A DNA stretch of 64,000 bases, from positions 154,501 through 218,500 of the forward strand of contig JAODUO010000151.1 in assembly GCA_025642075.2 (NCBI GenBank), written 5' to 3'. The DNA comes from Ridgeia piscesae. Taxonomy: Eukaryota > Annelida > Polychaeta > Sabellida > Siboglinidae. Below the pieces are notes generated by a model, which made no database searches, was not told the origin of the DNA, and saw only the letters and a program-made list of their open reading frames with translations. A program made the translations under genes and the position numbers. Below are positions 1 to 13,600 of this stretch, piece after piece; the stretch's first letter is position 1; each line of letters starts with the position of its first letter.

Positions 1-1035
1 ACATGGGTCATGACACTAACTGGGAGCTGGTGTGAGTAGTGTCACTGTTGACATGGGCATGACACTAACTGGCAGCTGGTGTGAGTAGTGTCACTGTTGA
101 CATGGATCATGACACTAACTAGCAGCTGGTGTGAGTAGTGTCACTGTTGACATGGATCATGACACTAACTAGCAGCTGGTGTGAGTAGTGTCACTGTTGA
201 CATGGGTCATGACACTAACTGGCAGCTGGTGTGAGTAGTGTCACTGTTGACATGGGTCATGACACTAACTAGCAGCTGGTGTGAGTAGTGTCACTGTTGA
301 CATGGGGCATGACACTAACTAGCAGCTGGTGTGAGTAGTGTCACTGTTGACATGGGGCATGACACTAACTAGCAGCTGGTGTGAGTAGTGTCACTGTTGA
401 CATGGGGCATGACACTAACTAGCAGCTGGTGTGAGTAGTGTCACTGTTGACATGGGTCATGACACTAACTAGCAGCTGGTGTGAGTAGTGTCACTGTTGA
501 CATGGGGCATGACACTAACTAGCAGCTGGTGTGAGTAGTGTCACTGTTGACATGGGGCATGACACTAACTAGCAGCTGGTGTGAGTAGTGTCACTGTTGA
601 CATGGGGCATGACACTAACTAGCAGCTGGTGTGAGTAGTGTCACTGTTGACATGGGTCATGACACTAACTAGCAGCTGGTGTGAGTAGTGTCACTGTTGA
701 CATGGGGCATGACACTAACTGGCAGCTGGTGTGAGTAGTGTCACTGTTGACATGGGTCATGACACTAACTGGCAGCTGGTGTGAGTAGTGTCACTGTTGA
801 CATGGGTCATGACACTAACTAGCAGCTGGTGTGAGTAGTGTCACTGTTGACATGGATCATGACACTAACTAGCAGCTGGTGTGAGTAGTGTCACTGTTGA
901 CATGGATCATGACACTAACTAGCAGCTGGTGTGAGTAGTGTCACTGTTGACATGGGTCATGACACTAACTGGCAGCTGGTGTGAGTAGTGTCACTGTTGA
1001 CATGGGGCATGACACTAACTGGCAGCTGTGTCACT
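1..1035. repeat. 50-bp minisatellite, ~20 copies
   Basis: A 50-bp unit (core CATGACACTAACTAGCAGCT) is repeated about 20 times with only a few variable positions, such as GGG/GGT/GAT after CATG and AGCAG/GGCAG. The array starts before the window edge, so its true length is unknown. It lies in the 3' flank of the DPY19-like gene. A period of 50 is not a multiple of three, and I see no coding sense in it. Confidence 0.97.
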
Positions 1036-3130
1036 AGTGACATGATGATGTGATGTTAGCAGTCACAATCCAGCAATATGACGGGGTGTAGTTTACACGT
1101 GTCAGCATTTGTTCAGACGGTGGGTATTTAAATAGTACATGTCAACTGAAATGCGATGTACAAAGAAACCAGAACATTGAGGACATCTGGCCCAGTAGTG
1201 GTATTAACTGGTGTGTCCTTGTAACACGTTGTTGATATTTTAATGTCACAAATAACACACAACTCACATGAATAATATTTGTCCTGATAAGTTGAGAAGT
1301 AAATCCCTCAAGTTTCACAGACACAGTCCGACTGCTGACCCACAGTCCCACCCACACACACTGACCCACAGTCCCACCTACATACACTGTTCAGAAAATA
1401 AATTGCAAACAGATTTTATTCGTAAAGTCGAGGAAGCATGCAGAAGTAAACATTCAAACCCATGCACACTTACACATATATTTGTGCGCATGCACGCACA
1501 CACACACACACACAGGGAAATGTATTAACATATTTGATTGTTGACAAACATTGTGACAATTGTGATTCCAACAGTATTATAGAAAATGAGTTTGTTTTGT
1601 GCATGCATCTACTAACTACACATAATAACAAATTGCTTGTTGCCTCAGTTTAGATCGAATAAAATCACAAAATATGTATAACAAGACTGTGATGTATTGT
1701 TTATTTGTTCATAAATAATAATGTTTGTCCAACAACAGTTGATGACGTGTACTGACTTGTCATTCTGCTTAGAAATGTTTATCCATTTTTATGTATGAGA
1801 ACTCGGAGATAAAATAGTCACCTTTCATTATTTATCGATGCAATAAAATGCATTTGATAATGCAACATGTAGTCCGTCATGTCCCATACTATTATCCATG
1901 TACTTTCTGTGAAACAATCACCAACAAAGTTGTTCTATACATTTTAGACACTGTGCATTTGTTTGACGTATCTGGAGCTTAAACCTGACAAAAGAAACAA
2001 GCAGATAAATCTGACTGAAACTCTGGCAATGTCACGAGAGCAACTCAACAAACTACAAACAAGTGTAAAAGTTTATCGTCAAATATGCGACTTCTTTTAA
2101 TAATCTGCCACATAAGACAGGAACCGGCAAGTAACTTACACTAACAATAATCTTGTGTACAATGTATGCTGTTGTATTCAACAATCCAATGTTATAATTT
2201 GTTTACTTCACCCGATGCTATGAACTGTTACCTCTGGGTCCAGTCTGCACAGACTGACCACTAACAAAAGCTGACATAATAGTAAACCAACTTGAGTGAC
2301 AAAAACCTGGCTCTATAATACAAAGAGAAGCATTTTTTGTAGATTGTGTTATACATTTAACTTTACCACCAATTTATTTTCAATAAATTTCCCAGTATGA
2401 TCGCTATAGTCAAACAAGGATTTTGACTTGTTTGGTTCGAATGTATCACTGGAACCATAACTACCCTGGTAACCTCTAACTGTAACTACCCTGGTCACTT
2501 ATGTCCTCCAACTACGGGTCATCTTCTAGTAGAAACAAGAAACTGGCCTACAAATCTACACTGGTCAAGCAAATCGCATTTTCTTAATGAAAATAAAATG
2601 TGGTCCCAAGCAATATAAATATTTTCAACCATTTTCCGTGTGCAACACACTTAACATAACACACTGATACTATTTATCAGTCTCCAAACACTGTAGATAA
2701 CATGCTTAACATATAACACACTGACACAGTTTATCAGTCTCATGCATATATCACATAAAATAGAGAACAAATATACTGTTTACCAGCCACCTATAGATAA
2801 AATACAACAGATCTGTCAACCCTACTTGATAAAGAGTAACATGATTCTGCTTTCCAATCACCAGAAAACACGTTTACCAGTAACACATAACACAGTGGTA
2901 TTATTAGTCACCCATAAACAACACATGTCAAGATTCTTCATTACTACGCATATGGTACAATTCTTGTCACACTCAAAAGGTAACGCATTCTTCTCATTAT
3001 AACATATGATACAATTCAGATTTGTTTCTTGAGCAAAACTGTGTCTGTCACATCTAAGCACCCATATACCCTTTCTTTTGTTTACCGTAAGAGTCACAAC
3101 ATCCTGTTGTTTTTCAATAGCTCTTTAAAA
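1036..3130. other. Intergenic stretch without recognised features
   Basis: AT-rich unique-looking DNA. It holds a short CA run near 1497-1514 and a few direct repeats such as CACAGTCCCACC near 1341-1377. No exon-like segments, RNA genes or transposon termini were recognised. Confidence 0.5.
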
Positions 3131-3159
3131 GGTTACTTGTTAATGACTACTATGTTGAT

Positions 3160-3484
3160 GTGTGCGGGATATTCTGGCCCAATAAAATATCTAACAAGGA
3201 ACTCCACAAGAAGACAGGCTGCAACAGTGCTGTCCTGGAAATTAAACTGAGATGGCTAGGACACATCCTGAGAATGCTTAAAAAACAGTATCCCCAAAGT
3301 TGTCCTAAGATAGACGCCACCCAGAAGAAGGAAGCCAGGATGACCAAAGCCAACATGGCGAAAGACAGGCAGAGCTACAAGATATGGGGCTCTCGCGGGG
3401 CGAGGCTCAGGCCGCAGCTAAAGACAGGACCCTGTGGAGGAACATTGTTGTAGCCTTGTGTCCCACTGGGGACGAAGAGGATAA
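3160..3484 (+). mobile_element. LINE ORF2 3'-terminal fragment (degenerate)
   Basis: The plus-strand translation has the C-terminal signature of a non-LTR retrotransposon ORF2: NKELHKKTGCNSAVLEIK, then LRWLGHILRM, then KKEARMTKANMAKDR. After a frame change comes TLWRNIVVALCPTGDEED ahead of a stop near 3475. This C-terminal tail (RWLGHVLRM ... ALCPTGDEED type) is widespread in invertebrate LINEs. The copy is truncated at its 5' end and frameshifted, hence dead. The exact clade cannot be assigned by eye. Confidence 0.8.
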
Positions 3485-4109
3485 GTATATTGTTGTCATA
3501 ATGTACATCATTAAAGTGTGATTATGTCAACACACGAGATCGTTAGGGATGGCATAATTAATTGGCTCTGTGTATTCAGCACGGGTGCAACCCGACCCCA
3601 GCAACTGTGACGAACGATTTTATGAGCCACAAACATCTGGCGACGACACATGGTGATGATGAGATCCTGAAGTAGTGATTCACCTGTTGAGGAACATTTG
3701 CAACCTTGTGCGACCACTGCTAACAATGTGGAAGGTGAGCGCCGTATCACTGCAAACATAATCGTAACGAAAGTTACCAGTAAGTACTTCACACACATTA
3801 GAACTAACAAACATTCCACAGCAGAAACGTTATCTCAACGTAAGAAGTCATATTGATTTTGCTTAAAATAAACCACAATATAAGATGCCACAACTGCTGC
3901 ACAGTTTATGCTTGTTCAAGTAGATATGAACTGCATTCGCTGCAAATCACATAATAACATATTAATACTCTCCCTTTTGCAATCTTGCATAGTAATAAAT
4001 GATATCAAAATTCCAACAGTACGTGGTTTTTTACGCAACTCTGTGCAAAAGATCCTGCACAAATATCAATGACTATCACTAAAACAGCCCAACATCAGGG
4101 CTGGGCCTT
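3485..4109. other. Intergenic stretch, nothing recognised
   Basis: AT-rich DNA between a LINE remnant and a small minisatellite in the 3' flank of the DPY19-like gene. No features supported. Confidence 0.45.
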
Positions 4110-4220
4110 CCAGTGTTCTGGCTGTGTCCTGCAGTGTCCTGGCTGGGTCCTGCACTGTCCTGGTCGGGTCCTGCAGTGTCCTGGCTGGGTCCTGCAGTGT
4201 CCTGGCTGGGTCCTGCACTT
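4110..4220. repeat. 21-bp minisatellite, ~5 copies
   Basis: Unit CTGGCTGGGTCCTGCAGTGT plus one base, repeated about five times with minor variants. It lies just beyond the probable 3' end of the DPY19-like gene. Confidence 0.9.
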
Positions 4221-4456
4221 TAAGTAGCTATAATATTTACTCATCACACACAAAGTGCACACAATGCCAAAGTGTAATAATATCCCTGCGCACTGACACA
4301 TGTTTAATATAAAGTTACCCAACATGCATTATACTGAAACCGTTTCAACATAACATGAACTGGGACGGCCTGAGACACACACAACACTTGCTGCTTGTTC
4401 ACAACAACCACGTCGTCCCCTCGACCAGCTGCTAAAGACAAGTTGGACTGCACTTG

Positions 4457-4462
4457 TTTATT
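4457..4462 (-). promoter_or_regulatory. Candidate polyadenylation signal of the DPY19-like gene
   Basis: TTTATT on the plus strand is AATAAA on the minus strand. It lies about 235 bases downstream of the stop codon, a plausible 3' UTR length. Alternative signals cannot be excluded in this AT-rich sequence. Confidence 0.4.
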
Positions 4463-4695
4463 GATAATATCATAACTCCTGTAGACTTTTTATATAATTT
4501 ACCCTTGACTTAAAAAAATGCCTCAATTACTGACTTGTTGGTCAGTGTTGTGGTTGATGTCATTCTATTCCGGGCTATGACTGGTTGGATATGAAATGTA
4601 CCCAGCGAACCACGAGGCTGGACTGCAGTGAAACTGTGTAAAGTTTCCATAAATTCTAAACTAACACCCATCCAGCGTCAAGCCGTAGGAAAGTC

Positions 4696-7600
4696 TCACG
4701 CGGCCGGACTGGCAACCTTTTCGATTTCTTTCGATGACAGGACTTTTAAAACGTCATAGACATTGTTGCGGAAAACAAGTTTGAAACGATGGCCAGGGTT
4801 CTGGTAGATTCGAGCACATGTTCTCTCCCTGCCTCTGTTTGCTTCGTCTTCTATGTCCCAGATGTCCGCCATCGTACACCCCCGACTACAACACAAATCA
4901 CCTCTGTGAAATAAAGGGTGGTCTCCTGTTTGCAAGTGTCATGAAGTAAAACAAAACTCCTTAAAAACTATGCAATGGGTGAATAAGGTACAATTGGGTC
5001 ATCAAACCAGAATTTTTTTTCTCAAAATTGTGCAATTAGTGTTTTTGAGTAGAAATGCAGGTAGACATTAGCAGACACACGTCACACCAACCCTGGGTAT
5101 GCAGAGAAATAGCTAAACATTTAGAATTAAAAAGTGCTGACTAGCTGGTAGTATTTATAACACTGGGAACCAGGGAGGAGTAACTTCTTGTACCCTTCAG
5201 TGCTAGTTTTTACAGCAGTCTTAATCAACAACCATAACTTGGTTGATTTAATAAGCTTTCCATTCAAAGACTTATGAAGAGTCCATGTAGTTACCCATAT
5301 TCAATAGTTACTGTTTTATTTATTACATAGGAATTATATTACTGGTTCTTTTATCATCGCACAATCTCTAACTAAAAGTTAAACAATATGCATACAATAA
5401 AAATTACTTGATAAAAAAATGTATGTATATACATTTATAAAGGTTAAATTAATTTATTAAGTTACTAACAAAACAGGAAATGTCACAAAAATGGCATGTC
5501 AATAAATCTGGCTATTTGCCATCATACGTTAATTTACATAAATATGTCCAGATGCTTAAACAGTAACAAAGATGGAGCATCGTGTAGTTATTTGTTGTAA
5601 AAGAAGAGTTTGATATGTGACCTGGATTTTTGGTTGCACCAGCTCATCTCCACAATGACGTAGTTGACCTGTAGGTCGGTGACGGCCTGCCACACGTCCT
5701 TCAGCGGCTTACGACTGTACACGGTGTACACCTTCCTTGTACGTGCTCTGTGACAGAGGCAGGTTGATGTCAGCTCACAGTGATAATAAACATCTATAGC
5801 CACTACATCCACTAGGATCTGAGCTCAGAGCACCAACACACTGTAACCACCATAGCCACTACATCCACTAGGATCTGAGCTCAGAGCACCAACACACTGT
5901 AACCACCATAGCCACTACATCCACTAGGATCTGAGCTCAGAGCACCAACACACTGTAACCACCATAGCCACTACATCCACTAGGATCTGAGCTCAGAGCA
6001 CCAACACACTGTAACCACCATAGCCACTACATCCACTAGGACCTGAGCTCAGAGCACCAACACACTGTAACCACCATAGCCACTACATCCACTAGGATCT
6101 GAGCTCAGAGCACCAACACACTGTAACCACCATAGCCACTACATCCACTAGGAACTGAGCTCAGAGCACCAACACACTGTAACCACCATAGCCACTACAT
6201 CCACTAGGATCTGAGCTCAGAGCACCAACACACTGTAACCACCATAGCCACTACATCCACTAGGACCTGAGCTCAGAGCACCAACACACTGTAACCACCA
6301 TAGCCACTACATCCACTAGGATCTGAGCTCAGAGCACCAACACACTGTAACCACCATAGCCACTACATCCACTAGGATCTGAGCTCAGAGCACCAACACA
6401 CTGTAACCACCATAGCCACTACATCCACTAGGACCTGAGCTCAGAGCACCAACACACTGTAACCACCATAGTCACTACATCCACTAGGATCTGAGCTCAG
6501 AGCACCAACACACTGTAACCACCATAGTCACTACATCCACTAGGATCTGAGCTCAGAGCACCAACACACTGTAACCACCATAGTCACTACATCCACTAGG
6601 ATCTGAGCTCAGAGCACCAACACACTGTAACCACCATAGCCACTACATCCACTAGGATCTGAGCTCAGAGCACCAACACACTGTAACCACCATAGCCATT
6701 ACATCCACTAGGATCTGAGCTCAGAGCACCAACACACTGTAACCACCATAGCCATTACATCCACTAGGATCTGAGCTCAGAGCACCAACACACTGTAACC
6801 ACCATAGCCACTACATCCACTAGGATCTGAGCTCAGAGCACCAACACACTGTAACCACCATAGCCATTACATCCACTAGGATCTGAGCTCAGAGCACCAA
6901 CACACTGTAACCACCATAGCCACTACATCCACTAGGATCTGAGCTCAGAGCACCAACACACTGTAACCACCATAGCCACTACATCCACTAGGATCTGAGC
7001 TCAGAGCACCAACACACTGTAACCACCATAGCCACTACATCCACTAGGATCTGAGCTCAGAGCACCAACACACTGTAACCACCATAGCCACTACATCCAC
7101 TAGGATCTGAGCTCAGAGCACCAACACACTGTAACCACCATAGCCACTACATCCACTAGGATCTGAGCTCAGAGCACCAACACACTGTAACCACCATAGC
7201 CACTACATCCACTAGGATCTTAGCTCAGAGCACCAACACACTGTAACCACCATAGCCACTACATCCACTAGGATCTGAGCTCAGAGCACCAACACACTGT
7301 AACCACCATAGCCACTACATCCACTAGGATCTTAGCTCAGAGCACCAACACACTGTAACCACCATAGCCACTACATCCACTAGGATCTTAGCTCAGAGCA
7401 CCAACACACTGTAACCACCATAGCCACTACATCCACTAGGACCTGAGCTCAGAGCACCAACACACTGTAACCACCATAGCCATTACATCCACTAGGACCT
7501 GAGCTCAGAGCACCAACACACTGTAACCACCATAGCCACTACATCCACTAGGATCTGAGCTCAGAGCACCAACACACTGTAACCACCATAGCCATTACAT

Positions 7601-10600
7601 CCACTAGGACCTGAGCTCAGAGCACCAACACACTGTAACCACCATAGCCACTACATCCACTAGGATCTGAGCTCAGAGCACCAACACACTGTAACCACCA
7701 TAGCCACTACATCCACTAGGATCTGAGCTCAGAGCACCAACACACTGTAACCACCATAGCCACTACATCCACTAGGACCTGAGCTCAGAGCACCAACACA
7801 CTGTAACCACCATAGCCACTACATCCACTAGGATCTGAGCTCAGAGCACCAACACACTGTAACCACCATAGCCACTACATCCACTAGGATCTTAGCTCAG
7901 AGCACCAACACACTGTAACCACCATAGCCACTACATCCACTAGGATCTGAGCTCAGAGCACCAACACACTGTAACCACCATAGCCACTACATCCACTAGG
8001 ATCTTAGCTCAGAGCACCAACACACTGTAACCACCATAGCCACTACATCCACTAGGATCTGAGCTCAGAGCACCAACACACTGTAACCACCATAGCCACT
8101 ACATCCACTAGGATCTTAGCTCAGAGCACCAACACACTGTAACCACCATAGCCACTACATCCACTAGGATCTGAGCTCAGAGCACCAACACACTGTAACC
8201 ACCATAGCCACTACATCCACTAGGATCTTAGCTCAGAGCACCAACACACTGTAACCACCATAGCCACTACATCCACTAGGATCTGAGCTCAGAGCACCAA
8301 CACACTGTAACCACCATAGCCACTACATCCACTAGGATCTGAGCTCAGAGCACCAACACACTGTAACCACCATAGCCACTACATCCACTAGGACCTGAGC
8401 TCAGAGCACCAACACACTGTAACCACCATAGCCACTACATCCACTAGGATCTGAGCTCAGAGCACCAACACACTGTAACCACCATAGCCACTACATCCAC
8501 TAGGATCTTAGCTCAGAGCACCAACACACTGTAACCACCATAGCCACTACATCCACTAGGATCTTAGCTCAGAGCACCAACACACTGTAACCACCATAGC
8601 CACTACATCCACTAGGATCTTAGCTCAGAGCACCAACACACTGTAACCACCATAGCCACTACATCCACTAGGATCTTAGCTCAGAGCACCAACACACTGT
8701 AACCACCATAGCCACTACATCCACTAGGATCTTAGCTCAGAGCACCAACACACTGTAACCACCATAGCCACTACATCCACTAGGATCTGAGCTCAGAGCA
8801 CCAACACACTGTAACCACCATAGCCACTACATCCACTAGGACCTGAGCTCAGAGCACCAACACACTGTAACCACCATAGCCACTACATCCACTAGGATCT
8901 GAGCTCAGAGCACCAACACACTGTAACCACCATAGCCACTACATCCACTAGGACCTGAGCTCAGAGCACCAACACACTGTAACCACCATAGCCACTACAT
9001 CCACTAGGACCTGAGCTCAGAGCACCAACACACTGTAACCACCATAGCCACTACATCCACTAGGATCTGAGCTCAGAGCACCAACACACTGTAACCACCA
9101 TAGTCACTACATCAACTAGGACCTGAGCTCAGAGCACCAACACACTGTAACCACCATAGCCACTACATCCACTAGGATCTGAGCTCAGAGCACCAACACA
9201 CTGTAACCACCATAGTCACTACATCCACTAGGATCTGAGCTCAGAGCACCAACACACTGTAACCACCATAGCCACTACATCCACTAGGATCTGAGCTCAG
9301 AGCACCAACACACTGTAACCACCATAGTCACTACATCCACTAGGATCTGAGCTCAGAGCACCAACACACTGTAACCACCATAGTCACTACATCAACTAGG
9401 ACCTGAGCTCAGAGCACCAACACACTGTAACCACCATAGCCACTACATCCACTAGGATCTGAGCTCAGAGCACCAACACACTGTAACCACCATAGCCACT
9501 ACATCCACTAGGATCTGAGCTCAGAGCACCAACACACTGTAACCACCATAGTCACTACATCCACTAGGACCTGAGCTCAGAGCACCAACACACTGTAACC
9601 ACCATAGCCACTACATCCACTAGGACCTGAGCTCAGAGCACCAACACACTGTAACCACCATAGTCACTACATCAACTAGGACCTGAGCTCAGAGCACCAA
9701 CACACTGTAACCACCATAGCCACTACATCCACTAGGATCTGAGCTCAGAGCACCAACACACTGTAACCACCATAGCCACTACATCAACTAGGATCTGAGC
9801 TCAGAGCACCAACACACTGTAACCACCATAGCCACTACATCCACTAGGATCTGAGCTCAGAGCACCAACACACTGTAACCACCATAGTCACTACATCCAC
9901 TAGGACCTGAGCTCAGAGCACCAACACACTGTAACCACCATAGTCACTACATCCACTAGGATCTGAGCTCAGAGCACCAACACACTGTAACCACCATAGT
10001 CACTACATCCACTAGGATCTGAGCTCAGAGCACCAACACACTGTAACCACCATAGCCACTACATCCACTAGGACCTGAGCTCAGAGCACCAACACACTGT
10101 AACCACCATAGTCACTACATCCACTAGGACCTGAGCTCAGAGCACCAACACACTGTAACCACCATAGTCACTACATCCACTAGGATCTGAGCTCAGAGCA
10201 CCAACACACTGTAACCACCATAGCCACTACATCCACTAGGATCTGAGCTCAGAGCACCAACACACTGTAACCACCATAGCCATTACATCCACTAGGATCT
10301 GAGCTCAGAGCACCAACACACTGTAACCACCATAGCCACTACATCCATTAGGATCTGAGCTCAGAGCACCAACACACTGTAACTACCATAGCCACTACAT
10401 CCACTAGGATCTGAGCTCAGAGCACCAACACACTGTAACCACCATAGCCACTACATCCATTAGGATCTGAGCTCAGAGCACCAACACACTGTAACCACCA
10501 TAGCCACTACATCCACTAGGACCTGAGCTCAGAGCACCAACACACTGTAACCACCATAGCCACTACATCCACTAGGATCTGAGCTCAGAGCACCAACACA

Positions 10601-13600
10601 CTGTAACCACCATAGCCATTACATCCACTAGGATCTGAGCTCAGAGCACCAACACACTGTAACCACCATAGCCACTACATCCATTAGGATCTGAGCTCAG
10701 AGCACCAACACACTGTAACCACCATAGCCAATACATCCACTAGGATCTGAGCTCAGAGCACCAACACACTGTAACTACCATAGCCACTACATCCACTAGG
10801 ATCTGAGCTCAGAGCACCAACACACTGTAACCACCATAGCCACTACATCCATTAGGATCTGAGCTCAGAGCACCAACACACTGTAACCACCATAGCCACT
10901 ACATCCATTAGGATCTGAGCTCAGAGCACCAACACACTGTAACCACCATAGCCACTACATCCATTAGGATCTGAGCTCAGAGCACCAACACACTGTAACC
11001 ACCAGGTGTAATGATGGCCAGGGACCAGCAGGAGTCATCATTAGTGAAGGGAGCTGCTGAAGGTTTACGAGGGAATGGAATTTCAAACAAATTAATGCAA
11101 ATTGTTACTAAATGTGACAACACTTTCAGATGATTATATAGTGAATTACTGATGGGGAGTTGATTCCAGATTGTTGGTGTAGCTACATAGAAGGTATGTT
11201 TGCTGCCAATATTGAATTTAGTTTTAACAACAAACAGTTGTTGAGAAACAGCAGGGGATATCTGAAAAAACATAATAAGAGATGAACCAAATAAGAGACC
11301 GCCCAAATAAGAGACAGCCCAAATAAGAGACCGTCCAAATAAGAGACCGTCTAAATAAGAGACCAACCAAGTAAGAGACCTACCAAGTAAGAGACCAACC
11401 AAATAAGAGACCATCCAAGTAAGAGACCAACCAAATAAGAGACCATCCAAGTAAGAGACCAACCAAATAAGAGACCATCCAAGTAAGAGACCAACCAAAT
11501 AAGAGACCAACCAAATAAGAGACCAACCAAATAAGAGACCAACCAAATAAGAGACCAACCAAATAAGAGACCAACCAAATAAGAGGACCATTGAGTTGAA
11601 AGGCCCAGCATGCAACAGTGTCTACACATTACACTTTGGTCCTGCACTTTATCAAGCAATTTATCTTTGATCAACAATATATTGTTTTGAAGATTTTGTT
11701 CTCACAGACACTAGCATGAGTGCACACACACATAACTCAGGTGAGGTTACCTGAGGTCAGCATCCTCGTAGTGAGGGTGGTTCACGATAGGTCGGCCCGT
11801 GCACAGTTTCACTGTTGCCATTGTGGGCATTGGACCGGCAAACACAGCATCTAAAACACATAACAGACAATGAAGTATTGCTTTGCCATTCTAAAACACA
11901 CACAACAGACAATCAAGCAGTACTTTGCCATTCTAAAACACACACAACAGACAATCAAGTAGTGCTTTGCCATTCTAAAACACACACAACAGACAATCAA
12001 GCAGTGCTTTGCCATTCTAAAACACACACAACAGACAATCAAGTAGTGCTTTGCCATTCTAAAACACACACAACAGACAATCAAGTAGTGCTTTGCCATT
12101 CTAAATCACACACAACAGACAATCAAGTAGTGCTTTGCCATTCTAAAACACACACAACAGACAATCAAGTAGTGCTTTGCCATTCTAAATCACACACAAC
12201 AGACAATCAAGTAGTGCTTTGCCATTCTAAAACACACACAACAGACAATCAAGTAGTGCTTTGCCATTCTAAAACACACACAACAGACAATCAAGCAGTG
12301 CTTCACCATTCTAAAACACACACAACAGACAATCAAGCAGTACTTTGCCATTCTAAAACACACACAACAGACAATCAAGTAGTGCTTTGCCATTCTAAAA
12401 CACACAACAGACAATCAAGTAGTGCCTTGCCATTCTAAATCACACACAACAGACAATCAAGCAGTACTTTGCCATTCTAAAACACACAACAGACAATCAA
12501 GCAGTACTTTGCCATTCTAAAACACACAACAGACAATCAAGCAGTGCTTTGCCATTCTAAAACACACAACAGACAATCAAGCAGTACTTTGCCATTCTAA
12601 AACACACAACAGACAATCAAGCAGTCTTTGCCATTCTAAAACACACAACAGACAATCAAGAGTGCTTTCCATTCTAAAACACACACAACAGACAATCAAG
12701 AGTCTTTCCATTCTAAAACACACAACAGACAATCAAGAGTCTTTGCCATTCTAAAACACACAACAGACAATCAAGAGTCTTTGCCATTCTAAAACACACA
12801 ACAGACAATCAAGAGTCTTTCCATTCTAAAACACACAACAGACAATCAAGAGTCTTTGCCATTCTAAAACACACAACAGACAATCAAGAGTCTTTGCCAT
12901 TCTAAAACACACAACAGACAATCAAGAGTCTTTCCATTCTAAAACACACAACAGACAATCAAGCAGTCTTTGCCATTCTAAAACACACAACAGACAATCA
13001 AGTAGTGCTTTGCCATTCTAAAACACACACAACAGACAATCAAGACACACAACAGACAATCAAGAGTCTTTGCCATTCTAAACACACAACAGACAATCAA
13101 GAGTGCTTCCATTCTAAAACACACACAACAGACAATCAAGAGTCTTTCCATTCTAAAACACACACAACAGACAATCAAGAGTCTTTGCCATTCTAAAACA
13201 CACAACAGACAATCAAGAGTCTTTGCCATTCTAAAACACACACAACAGACAATCAAGAGTCTTTGCCATTCTAAAACACACAACAGACAATCAAGTAGTG
13301 CTTTGCCATTCTAAAACACACACAACAGACAATCAAGAGTCTTTGCCATTCTAAAACACACAACAGACAATCAAGCAGTACTTTGCCATTCTAAAACACA
13401 CAACAGACAATCAAGCAGTGCTTTGCCATTCTAAAACACACACAACAGACAATCAAGTAGTGCTTTCCATTCTAAAACACACACAACAGACAATCAAGCA
13501 GTACTTTGCCATTCTAAAACACACACAACAGACAATCAAGAGTGCTTTGCCATTCTAAAACACACAACAGACAATCAAGTAGTGCTTTGCCATTCTAAAA

